Shown here piece after piece: positions 7,811-14,382 of a stretch of DNA of 64,000 nt. Positions within the stretch are counted from its first letter, which is position 1. The number at the start of each line of letters is the position of its first letter. The DNA lies in NCBI RefSeq assembly GCF_003696215.1, contig NZ_RFFG01000021.1, positions 44,079 to 108,078 of the forward strand. Direction: 5' to 3'. The position numbers and the translations under genes are program-made. Source of the stretch: Actinomadura harenae. GTDB taxonomy: Bacteria > Actinomycetota > Actinomycetes > Streptosporangiales > Streptosporangiaceae. The notes under the pieces were generated by a model. The model did not search any database and was not told the DNA's origin. It saw only the letters and a list, made by a program, of their open reading frames with translations.

Positions 7811-8539
7811 TCAGATGGCGGTGGCGCTGTCCCACACGTGGGTGAGGCTTGCGAGGTAGGTGCTGGCCATGTCGCCGTCAGTGGTGTGGCGGGCGTGCAG
7901 GACGGGGGCGTCGGACGCTGCGACGCCGTAGGCGTGGTGGTTCACGAGGACGTCGTCATCGGCCCGGTAGATCGAGTTGTAGAGCACGGTGTCGTGTAGC
8001 CGGATCTCGAAGTTCGGTGCCTCGCGGAGGGGTTCGTACAGGACGAGGGCGTTGCGGATCTTGGCTGAGAGGGAGTCGCCGACGCGTTCGTCGTTGCCGC
8101 GTTCGCGGATGTGTGCGCCGTCCGGGTCGCCGAGGAGGAGCCGAACGGAGACGCCCGCATGGGCACGCTTGACCAGGGCGCGGATGATGCCGGAGTCCTC
8201 GGCGAGGAAGAGGCTGGCGTAGGCGAGGATGTCGATTTCGCGTCGGGCGCTCTCGAAGTGGCGTAGCCAGACGGCGCGAGGGACGGCCCAGCGGTGCGGG
8301 TATGTGCCGAGGACGGCCACCGGTGGTGGCTCGGGGGCCGAGTTCCGCGGGGCGAGGTTCGGCCAGATGAGCGCCTCTTCGACGCTGAGCATCTCGGCGA
8401 TGCTCCGGCGGTGGCGGGGGTAGGGAAGGCGTCCGTCGATCCAGCGCTGGACGGTCTTGGGATCGACGCCGAGACGGCGTGCCACCTGGTGGTTTGTGAG
8501 GCGCGCATCGGCGAGGGCGCTGCGCAAAAGGTCGTTCAC
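7811..8539 (-). CDS. HTH-DUF5919 transcriptional regulator, copy 1
   Basis: 242 residues. The N-terminal XRE-like HTH (HQVARRLGVDPKTVQRWIDG, about 17-36) should bind DNA. The rest matches the DUF5919-type domain seen downstream of such HTHs in actinomycetes (YPHRWAVPRAVWLRHFESAR, then ILAYASLFLAEDSGI and LHDTVLYNSIY); the alternation resembles a phospholipase-D-like fold but no HKD motif is seen. It is roughly half identical to the regulator at 12347-13093. It faces a four-gene operon across a 180-base gap holding a tandem 10-bp repeat, so it probably controls itself and that operon. Confidence 0.75.
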   Translation of the reverse strand: MNDLLRSALADARLTNHQVARRLGVDPKTVQRWIDGRLPYPRHRRSIAEMLSVEEALIWPNLAPRNSAPEPPPVAVLGTYPHRWAVPRAVWLRHFESARREIDILAYASLFLAEDSGIIRALVKRAHAGVSVRLLLGDPDGAHIRERGNDERVGDSLSAKIRNALVLYEPLREAPNFEIRLHDTVLYNSIYRADDDVLVNHHAYGVAASDAPVLHARHTTDGDMASTYLASLTHVWDSATAI

Positions 8540-8580
8540 CTAGCCTCCCGGAGCTGGCACTACGCCAGACGCTAACAGAA

Positions 8581-8620
8581 GACGTCCCTAGACGTCCCTA
8601 GTTGCCGGTGGAGACGTCCC
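8581..8620. promoter_or_regulatory. Tandem operator repeats between divergent element genes
   Basis: The 10-mer GACGTCCCTA occurs twice head to tail (8581-8600), with a third GAGACGTCCC at 8611. The same tandem 10-mer in the other orientation precedes the integrase gene (16551-16570). Position between a regulator gene and its divergent operon suggests an operator for an element-encoded repressor. Confidence 0.65.
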
Positions 8621-8719
8621 GGCGTCCGGACGAACCTCTTGCACAAGCCCGCCGAGTCACTGCCCGTAGCGACCGACTCGGCAAGCTCCCACATCCGTGA
8701 CCTGCGACGAGGAGTCGCC

Positions 8720-9007
8720 ATGCCCATCCAGCCGCGGCGCGGCGCAGACCGCGACGCCCCACCGACACGAGCCGAGACAAAGTCGCACACCGACGACCAG
8801 CGGCTTGCGGACCTGCGCGAGGAGTTCAGAGGTCACCGCATCTGGCGGTCCCCGCGCTGGGACGGGGGCCTCGGGTGCTGGATCGCCACCCTGCACGACC
8901 CGATGCAAGGCGTCGATCCCACGGTCATCCGCGACACCGCCGACCAGCTTCGGAACGCACTGCTGGAAGAGCGTGAGCTTGCGGAACGGCGGGGTGATCG
9001 CCGGTGA
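8720..9007 (+). CDS. Small conserved AICE protein, first gene of a coupled operon
   Basis: 95-residue soluble protein of unknown function. A basic, disordered start (MPIQPRRGADRDAPPTR) leads into a compact part (LREEFRGHRIWRSPRWDGGL, GCWIATLHDPMQGVDP). ATG 8720 is preceded by GAGGAG, which decides against the longer frame from 8639. Its stop overlaps the next start (GTGA), so it is translated together with the three genes behind it. Proteins with this tryptophan-rich core are common next to GntR regulators in actinomycete elements, but no activity is known to me. Confidence 0.6.
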   Translation: MPIQPRRGADRDAPPTRAETKSHTDDQRLADLREEFRGHRIWRSPRWDGGLGCWIATLHDPMQGVDPTVIRDTADQLRNALLEERELAERRGDRR

Positions 9008-9426
9008 CCACCCTCGGGACCGATCCATCCGGCGACGGGCCGAAGTACTTCACCGCTGCCTATCGGCCGATTCCGGAGCATGAGCCGCTGGTCATCCCCG
9101 TGCCGCGCTGGTTCGGCGACGCGTGGACAGGCTTCCGGACGCTCCGCCACCTCAACCGGTTGGAGCGGCGTCTCAACCGGCTCGGCTGGGAGACCAAGCA
9201 CCTGTACCAGTGCTCCCCGCCACTGCTGCGGGTCTTCTCCGAGGCCGCACCGACCATCGGCGAGCACCTCTCCGCCGTGCGCGGCCCGGACGGTTGGGCG
9301 TACTGGAGCAGCACGGGGGATCACCTCGCGGACTGCGACGACCCCACCAACGCGGCGCATGCGCTGACCACGTGCCTTGGTCCGTGGCTGGTCGCCGTCC
9401 TCACCACCAAGCCGGTTCAGGACTGA
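9004..9426 (+). CDS. Hypothetical AICE protein
   Basis: 140 residues, function not recognised. Soluble, with a central tryptophan-rich stretch (GPDGWAYWSSTGDHLADCDD) and an Arg-rich helix (RTLRHLNRLERRLNRLGWET). It starts at GTG 9004 inside the stop of the previous gene and its own stop overlaps the next ATG (TGATG), so it belongs to the same translationally coupled operon that ends in the GntR gene. Confidence 0.6.
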   Translation: MTTLGTDPSGDGPKYFTAAYRPIPEHEPLVIPVPRWFGDAWTGFRTLRHLNRLERRLNRLGWETKHLYQCSPPLLRVFSEAAPTIGEHLSAVRGPDGWAYWSSTGDHLADCDDPTNAAHALTTCLGPWLVAVLTTKPVQD

Positions 9427-9653
9427 TGTCCCGCCCGGCCGGCAGGCATCGCCGGACGCATCGTCCGGCGCATGCGCGCACCGAGACCGACGCGGCGGGA
9501 CGGACGGCATTCGCTGAGCGCCCCCGCACCAGCGGATCATCCCGTCCCGCCGCGTCACCCACCCCACTCCCGCCGGTCCAGGAGTGGAACGGCGGACGTC
9601 ACCGACGCGGACTCGCGCGGCGCATCATCGGCGCTCTGGTGGATCTGGAATGA
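9426..9653 (+). CDS. Small basic protein coupled to the GntR gene
   Basis: 75 residues, very rich in Arg, Pro and Ser (MSRPAGRHRRTHRPAHARTE), with an ordered end (RRGLARRIIGALVDLE). It is supported only by context: start and stop both overlap neighbours by one or four bases (TGATG, ATGA) in a run of four coupled genes. It could be a nucleic-acid-binding peptide or simply a translational link. Confidence 0.45.
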   Translation: MSRPAGRHRRTHRPAHARTETDAAGRTAFAERPRTSGSSRPAASPTPLPPVQEWNGGRHRRGLARRIIGALVDLE

Positions 9654-10195
9654 CCCAGGACACCCCGTCCAAATGGGAGGCTCGGAGTTCCGACTCCGAG
9701 CCTCCCGCACGCGTGCAGCGCGGCGACGGACGACCACGAACCCCATGGGGCACCTACAAAAGCATCGCCGCCGTACTTCGCGCACGCGTTCTGGACGGCA
9801 CCTACGTGCCTGGTGCGCGTATGCCGGGCGAACACGCGTTATGCGCTGAGTTTGCGACCACGCGCAACACCCTCCGGCGTGCGCTGGAGATCCTCCAGGC
9901 GGAGGGGCTGATCGAGGTGCACGCGGGCATGGGACGGTTCGTCCGAGACAGCGGTACGGAGGAACGTCCGCCTGTTCGCCCGGTCTACCAGCGCATCGCC
10001 GCTGACCTGCGCGCCCAGATCAGGAACGGCGTCCTCGCGCCGGGCGCGGTACTACCCAGCGAGCGCGAACTCTGCGAGCACTACGGGTGCGTCCGCTTCA
10101 CCGTCCGGCAGGCGCTCGCCGAGCTGGAAGCCGATGATCTCGTAGAGGCCAAGCAAGGGAGGGGACGTTTCGTCACCCAAGACGTCCCCAGATGA
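9650..10195 (+). CDS. Tandem double GntR winged-helix regulator (KorSA-like role)
   Basis: 181 residues containing two complete GntR winged-helix domains in a row: the first around 44-100 (YKSIAAVLRARVLDGTYVPG, then TRNTLRRALEILQAEGLIEV) and the second around 115-178 (YQRIAADLRAQIRNGVLAPG, then VRFTVRQALAELEADDLVEA). No ligand domain follows either. pSAM2 uses a GntR-family repressor, KorSA, to hold transfer in check; a similar job is inferred. The start overlaps the stop of the previous gene (ATGA). Two DNA-binding domains in one chain could read paired operator repeats. Confidence 0.88.
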   Translation: MTQDTPSKWEARSSDSEPPARVQRGDGRPRTPWGTYKSIAAVLRARVLDGTYVPGARMPGEHALCAEFATTRNTLRRALEILQAEGLIEVHAGMGRFVRDSGTEERPPVRPVYQRIAADLRAQIRNGVLAPGAVLPSERELCEHYGCVRFTVRQALAELEADDLVEAKQGRGRFVTQDVPR

Positions 10196-10244
10196 TCCTT
10201 AGGTGTCCGTGGATGTCCACTCCCGCGCTCTTACCGTCGGGTAC

Positions 10245-10808
10245 ATGAGCAACGTAGCCAGGTGGGCGCGGGAACTCGCGCGAGATCATCTTGAGTCACC
10301 GCTCCCGCGCCGATGGGCGCACACACAGGGAGTGGCCCAACAAGCCCGCAGCCTCGTACTGATCCTCGGCGACCAGGCCGACCTCCTCGAAGCCGCCGCC
10401 TGGCTGCACGACATCGGCTACGCCCCCGACCTGGCAATCACCGGCTTCCATCCCTTGGACGGAGCTCGGTACCTCCGCGACGTCCAGCGCGCCGAAGAAC
10501 ACCTGTGCCGCCTGGTCGCTCACCACTCATGCGCCTTGATTGAGGCCCGTGAGCGCGGTGTTGCCGACCTCCTCGTCGATGAGTTCGGCGCGACACCCCC
10601 CGACCTCATTGAAGCACTCATCTACTGCGACATGACCACGAGCCCGGACGGCGACTACCTTCCGGTTGAGCAACGTCTCGCCGAGATCCTCTCGCGCTAC
10701 GGAGACGGACACCCCGTCACTCGATCGATCACCCGGTCATCCCCGAACCTGATCGATGCCGTACATCGGGTCTCGGCAGAACTGGGAGAACGCTTCTGCT
10801 CGGCCTGA
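10245..10808 (+). CDS. HD-domain protein
   Basis: 187-residue HD-superfamily metal-dependent phosphohydrolase, probably acting on a nucleotide. Metal ligands are visible as H (RRWAHTQGVA), HD (AAAWLHDIGYA) and a distal H (CRLVAHHSCA). The ATG at 10245 begins right at the conserved ARWARELARDHL helix; a GTG at 10203 is also in frame. Such HD proteins recur in Streptomyces elements near GntR genes. A degraded copy of its 3' part lies at 11219-11400. Confidence 0.78.
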   Translation: MSNVARWARELARDHLESPLPRRWAHTQGVAQQARSLVLILGDQADLLEAAAWLHDIGYAPDLAITGFHPLDGARYLRDVQRAEEHLCRLVAHHSCALIEARERGVADLLVDEFGATPPDLIEALIYCDMTTSPDGDYLPVEQRLAEILSRYGDGHPVTRSITRSSPNLIDAVHRVSAELGERFCSA

Positions 10809-10858
10809 GCTGTGTCGAGCGGACGCGTGCACCTGGCCGGACGTGCGATCCTTCCCGG

Positions 10859-11191
10859 ATGACCGATCAGGCGGCCAACTACTACCGTGCTGAGACCGAG
10901 GACGGTGACGTGATCGGTGATCCTTCCGAGGACGCCATCTACATGCTGCTTCAGGACCTCAACGGCATCGACAACACCTTCGTGACCATCGAACCGATCA
11001 AGCCCGAGCACGGTTGGTACGTGTCGATCGCCCGGCTCTCACCCAAGGAGTACGAGGTCGAGTTCCGCGACCCTGAAACCCGTGAGCACGAACTGACCGT
11101 CCAGACCGACACGAGTCGCATCGCGAGGGACGCGACCATCTGGATGGCGCAACGCCCTAGCTTGCCCCGCTCACCCCTTCGCGACGATTAA
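10859..11191 (+). CDS. Small conserved AICE protein
   Basis: 110 residues, cytoplasmic, acidic. The fold looks like alternating strands (GWYVSIARLSPKEYEVEFRD) after a short helix (SEDAIYMLLQDLNGIDNTFV), similar in outline to Imm1-type immunity proteins, but I do not claim that family. It follows the HD gene by 50 bases. Its last 100 bases are duplicated at 671-770 beside the other Nudix gene, so it is a stable part of this element type. Confidence 0.62.
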   Translation: MTDQAANYYRAETEDGDVIGDPSEDAIYMLLQDLNGIDNTFVTIEPIKPEHGWYVSIARLSPKEYEVEFRDPETREHELTVQTDTSRIARDATIWMAQRPSLPRSPLRDD

Positions 11192-11218
11192 CGCGGACCT
11201 GCCGACGGCCCTGCGGAG

Positions 11219-11400
11219 GAGTTCGGCGCAGTACCCCGGACCTCACTGAGGCGCTTATCTACTCCGGCAAGACCACGAGCCCAACCGGTGCATCTGGCCG
11301 AGGTCCTGATGCGGTACGGAGACGGACACCTCGTTACACGCTCCATCACCATCCCCGAGCTTGATCAGCGCGGTGAACCGGGCGACGCAGGAACCTCGAG
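11219..11400 (+). pseudogene. Degraded duplicate of the HD gene 3' part
   Basis: The stretch aligns with about 10580-10780 of the HD gene (shared GAGTTCGGCGC, GACCACGAGCCC, TACGGAGACGGACACC) with several indels. Frames are broken. It shows that an earlier HD-gene module was inserted or duplicated in this spot. Confidence 0.75.
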
Positions 11401-11447
11401 ACCGCCCTTGACCGACGGAACCTGTGCCGCCCGCCTGCTGCGGGCGA

Positions 11448-11771
11448 TCAACAATCGCAGTTGAGGCCGTAGGCCACGTACCAGAGGGCAAGGAGTAGAG
11501 CGGTAGCCAGCGATGACATCATCAGCCGCTTGATCCGGCGACTCCTGTAGGCCATCACCCCGATCAGAGTTCCCGTAACCAGCAGGGTCGCCGCTCCGGT
11601 CGCCATGACAGCGCTGTGCTGCCAGCTCATCACGAGCAGAGCAAACACACCGATCAAGAACAAGCAGCTCAGCACCTGAACGACGAACTCACCGGCCAGG
11701 TCCACGACGAAGTCCGTCACCTTCTCCAGACCGGCACGAACGACCCTCCGAGCTGAAGTCGACTCACTCAT
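11448..11771 (-). CDS. Small integral membrane protein
   Basis: 107 residues with three predicted membrane segments (VVQVLSCLFLIGVFALLVMS, AVMATGAATLLVTGTLIGVM and LMMSSLATALLLALWYVAYG) and a basic N terminus. ATG 11771 follows AGAGGG. Function unknown; small membrane proteins of AICEs often take part in intramycelial spread (Spd proteins), which is a possibility only. It is transcribed with the Nudix and regulator genes upstream of it on the minus strand, 96 bases away. Confidence 0.6.
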   Translation of the reverse strand: MSESTSARRVVRAGLEKVTDFVVDLAGEFVVQVLSCLFLIGVFALLVMSWQHSAVMATGAATLLVTGTLIGVMAYRSRRIKRLMMSSLATALLLALWYVAYGLNCDC

Positions 11772-11867
11772 AGACACCCTCTTGATCACGGCGGAGATTC
11801 TGTGGGGGCTCGCCAAATTGAGGATCCGACAGGTGTCCGTAACTCCCCAACTGGCCGAGGCGACCGC

Positions 11868-12344
11868 TCAGGCGATGATTGGGTTTGCCGGGGATGACAA
11901 GAAGTGGCCGATGCGCAGCCGCATCGAGCGGTCTATCTTGCGGTCCGTGGCGGTCTCGGCAGGAACCCACAGCACTTCGCGTGACTCATCGCTGGGACGG
12001 GGCGCACCACCTGTCGGGCGGGCGGTGAGCAGGATCGAGAACTCCTGTCGGACCTCGTCGTTGCTGGTGTAGTGGATGAGGTGTTTGGGGTCGGAGTAGA
12101 GGCCGACGAGTCCGGTGATCTCGCAGTCGATCCCGGTCTCCTCCTTGGTCTCGCGGACGCCCGCCTCCGCGATGGACTCGCCGAGGTCGATGGCTCCGCC
12201 CGGAAGCGCCCAGTTGTCGTTGTCGGTACGGCGGATCATGAGGATCTCGCCCTCATCGTTGGTGACGACGACGTTGACCGATGGAACGAGACTGTTGGCC
12301 TTCGGGGCGTTCGGGTCGTCGTAGTAGTCGATCCTGCGTCCCAC
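11868..12344 (-). CDS. Nudix hydrolase, Pif-like, copy 2
   Basis: 158 residues with a full Nudix box (GGAIDLGESIAEAG then VRETKEETGI). Nearly identical to the copy at 778-1260; most differences are at the C-terminal end. By analogy with pSAM2 Pif, a Nudix-motif protein that prevents redundant transfer, it may give exclusion; the biochemical substrate is unknown. GTG 12344 lies three bases after the stop of the DUF5919 regulator, whose last codons supply the GGAGG site, so the two are translated together. Confidence 0.88.
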   Translation of the reverse strand: MGRRIDYYDDPNAPKANSLVPSVNVVVTNDEGEILMIRRTDNDNWALPGGAIDLGESIAEAGVRETKEETGIDCEITGLVGLYSDPKHLIHYTSNDEVRQEFSILLTARPTGGAPRPSDESREVLWVPAETATDRKIDRSMRLRIGHFLSSPANPIIA

Positions 12345-12346
12345 GC

Positions 12347-13093
12347 TTACGCCTCCGGTGCCAGGTGTTTCGCGCCTTCCCAGACGCGTTCGAAGCTCTC
12401 GCGGTAGGTGCTGACGATCTCGCCGCCCGGGAGCTTACGCATGTGCCAGAACGGCGCGTTGTTCGCTGGGACACCCCAGACGTGCGTGTTGACGAACAGT
12501 TCGTCGTCGGCGAAGTAGATCGAGTTGTAGAGCACCGTGCTGTGCAGCCGGAACTCAACCCCCTCGACGGCTCGAACCGACTTGTAGAGCACGATGGCGC
12601 TGCGGACCTTGGCGGCCATGGCCGCACCGATGCCTTCGTCCTCGCCGCGTTCGGCGACCTGGGACGAATCCGGGTCGCCGAGAAGGACGCGGACGCGGAC
12701 ACCAGCGCGGGCTTTGTCGGCGAGAAGGCGGTGAATCCCGCTGTCCTCGGCGAGGAACAGTCCGCTGTAGACGAGGATCCCGATCTCGTTCTTGGCGTCC
12801 GCGAACAGACGTCCCCAAGCGTCCCGGGGGACGGCCCAGCGGTGCGGGTAGATCGTGACGATCTCGCTGTTGGACGCGGACGCGACCTGGTCGGTGGTGA
12901 GCGCGTCGGGCCACAGGTAGGTCTCATCGACGCCGAGGAACGAAGCCACAGCTAGACGGGTGCGCCGGTACGGCTGGCGGTCTTGGGTGACCCAGCGTTC
13001 GACCGTCTTGGGATCGACGCCGACTTCCTCGGCGAGCGCGGCGATCGTGATCCGCTTCTGAAGAAGCGCGGCGCGTAGGCGTTCGTTCGGCAT
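12347..13093 (-). CDS. HTH-DUF5919 transcriptional regulator, copy 2
   Basis: 248 residues. The HTH is at about 13-38 (ITIAALAEEVGVDPKTVERW), followed by the DUF5919-type region (YPHRWAVPRDAWGRLFADAK, ILVYSGLFLAEDSGIHRLL, LHSTVLYNSIYFADDELFVN). It is a clear paralogue of the 7811-8539 protein and the first gene of a regulator-Nudix pair. Its own upstream region holds two GACGTC-centred boxes. Presumably it represses its own transcript; what the C-terminal domain senses is unknown. Confidence 0.78.
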   Translation of the reverse strand: MPNERLRAALLQKRITIAALAEEVGVDPKTVERWVTQDRQPYRRTRLAVASFLGVDETYLWPDALTTDQVASASNSEIVTIYPHRWAVPRDAWGRLFADAKNEIGILVYSGLFLAEDSGIHRLLADKARAGVRVRVLLGDPDSSQVAERGEDEGIGAAMAAKVRSAIVLYKSVRAVEGVEFRLHSTVLYNSIYFADDELFVNTHVWGVPANNAPFWHMRKLPGGEIVSTYRESFERVWEGAKHLAPEA

Positions 13094-13120
13094 GCACCCG
13101 TCCGGGGACTGGGACGACTT

Positions 13121-13152
13121 CGGGACGTCTCAGCCTACGGAGACGTCTTGAA
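13121..13152. promoter_or_regulatory. Paired GACGTC boxes upstream of regulator copy 2
   Basis: CGGGACGTCTC (13121-13131) and GGAGACGTCTTG (13139-13150) flank an eight-base centre. The core GACGTC is shared with the tandem operators at 8581 and 16551, but here the spacing differs. Candidate autoregulatory site. Confidence 0.5.
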
Positions 13153-13270
13153 CACGTCCAGTCATGCGGTGATCTCGTCCCGCCACGTCGGCGCACTCTC
13201 GATCACGTAGCGCACATCACAGCCCGAGCCGCTTCACCGGACACGGGCCCTACGTAAGGGAGGCACCCGC

Positions 13271-13432
13271 ATGTACTACCTCGGACGCACTCTCGACGGA
13301 TGGCAGCGTCGCTGCCCCTGCGGCGCGAACGCCACCAGCAACTACGGCCAGTGCCGCAAGTGCCGTGCCCGCAGCCGCTACGCGGTCAACCACGCCCGGC
13401 GCTTCGGCCGGTTCCTCCGGACGGGACGGTGA
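13271..13432 (+). CDS. Tiny zinc-ribbon-like protein 1
   Basis: 53 residues, too short for most gene finders. GGGAGG stands eight bases before ATG 13271. Four cysteines in the order CPCG then CRKC (about residues 15-31), set among Arg residues (RCPCGANATSNYGQCRKCRA), suggest a single zinc ribbon that binds nucleic acid. A second protein of the same design is encoded at 13642. It is the first gene of the transfer operon. Confidence 0.6.
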   Translation: MYYLGRTLDGWQRRCPCGANATSNYGQCRKCRARSRYAVNHARRFGRFLRTGR

Positions 13433-13438
13433 CCGGTG

Positions 13439-13645
13439 ATGATCCTCGTCCTGGTCTCCATCATCGCGGTGTTCTTCGCCGGATGCGTCTGCGGGATCTT
13501 CGCGCTCATCGTCCTCGGCATCCACGCCGAGGAACGACGCGCCCGCACCAACAAGGTCCCGGGCACGGCCGGAACCGTCTCGCGACGCCTGCTTACTACC
13601 CGGACCAGCGACAAGCCGTCCACCAAGGTCGGGGCTGGTCGATGA
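13439..13645 (+). CDS. Small single-pass membrane protein
   Basis: 68 residues: one N-terminal membrane segment (MILVLVSIIAVFFAGCVCGI) and a basic cytoplasmic tail. It lies six bases after the first zinc-ribbon gene and its stop overlaps the next ATG (ATGA). Likely an Spd-like or mating-pore accessory protein, by position in the transfer operon only. GTG 13436 is an equally possible start. Confidence 0.55.
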   Translation: MILVLVSIIAVFFAGCVCGIFALIVLGIHAEERRARTNKVPGTAGTVSRRLLTTRTSDKPSTKVGAGR

Positions 13646-13797
13646 GGACGGCTCGCATGGTGCGCATCATCACCGGCCACGCCTGCTCGTGCGGCGCTCG
13701 CGTCGAGCCCGGGAAGCGCGGTTGCCGCAAATGTCGCGCCCGTGCCCGGTACGAGCGCCGCCGGGCGGGCGCCCGCTTCCCTGACCTGTGGAACTGA
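13642..13797 (+). CDS. Tiny zinc-ribbon-like protein 2
   Basis: 51 residues with the same cysteine plan as the protein at 13271: CSCG followed by CRKCRAR (residues 15-36; HACSCGARVEPGKRGCRKCR). Basic throughout. Start and previous stop overlap by four bases, so translation is coupled. The pairing of two such mini-ribbons in one operon suggests a DNA-binding role at the transfer or excision site, but this is inference. Confidence 0.55.
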   Translation: MRTARMVRIITGHACSCGARVEPGKRGCRKCRARARYERRRAGARFPDLWN

Positions 13798-13822
13798 CCG
13801 AAAAGGGAGGTGAACCACCCTC

Positions 13823-14014
13823 GTGACCATCACCGTTCCGCTCGTGGTCCTGGTCGGCGTGGCCGTGTGGGTCGCTTGGCGCTACATCGGCCTTCGGGTC
13901 TGGCACCTGGTCCTGTGCCTGGTGTTCGGGTTCCTGCTGGCGTCCAGCGCCGCCGCGCCGAGCATTGACCGCCTGCTCACCGGCCTCGTCCGGATGGTCA
14001 CCACCAAGCACTGA
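13823..14014 (+). CDS. Small two-pass membrane protein
   Basis: 63 residues with two hydrophobic segments (VPLVVLVGVAVWVAWRYIGL and WHLVLCLVFGFLLASSAAAP). GTG 13823 follows GGGAGGTG at 13805-13812. Function unknown; same operon as the FtsK-like translocase. Spd-like by position. Confidence 0.5.
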   Translation: MTITVPLVVLVGVAVWVAWRYIGLRVWHLVLCLVFGFLLASSAAAPSIDRLLTGLVRMVTTKH

Positions 14015-14043
14015 CCACCCCGGAAGCGAAGGAGGGATGCCTA

Positions 14044-14382
14044 GTGCCCAACCCGCCGACGTCCACCACGGTCAACCTCACGGAGGTCCGCGAGAAGAGC
14101 CGTATCGCCCGAGAGATCGTCTCCTACCTCGACGATGCCCTTCCGTCCATGGCGGAACTGTGGCGGCGCATTTACGCCGCTCTCGCCGACACCCTCATGT
14201 TGATCGTGGAGATCAACCGCCTCAACGCCGCCAACCGCCTGCTCCGCGACGACTGCGCTAACCTCCTCGCCGCTGCCCGAGCCACCCTCGGCGCGGCCGA
14301 CGAGGGCACCGACCCCGACCCGCTCTACTACGTGCGCGACGAGGTCAACGCCCAACAGCAGCGCCATCGGGACGGCGCATGA
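14044..14382 (+). CDS. Helical protein coupled to the translocase gene
   Basis: 112 residues, mostly helix, with a leucine/asparagine-rich stretch (LMLIVEINRLNAANRLLRDD) that could form a coiled coil. No known domain. GTG start at 14044 after GAAGGAGG. Its stop overlaps the start of the FtsK-like gene (ATGA), so the two are made together and may interact. Confidence 0.6.
   Translation: MPNPPTSTTVNLTEVREKSRIAREIVSYLDDALPSMAELWRRIYAALADTLMLIVEINRLNAANRLLRDDCANLLAAARATLGAADEGTDPDPLYYVRDEVNAQQQRHRDGA

Noticed and set aside
10191..10200. GACGTCCCCA at the end of the GntR gene and CAGACGTCCCCAAG inside regulator copy 2 as further operator copies
   Set aside because: Single, mismatched and within coding sequence; only the exact tandem pairs and the 13121 pair are kept.
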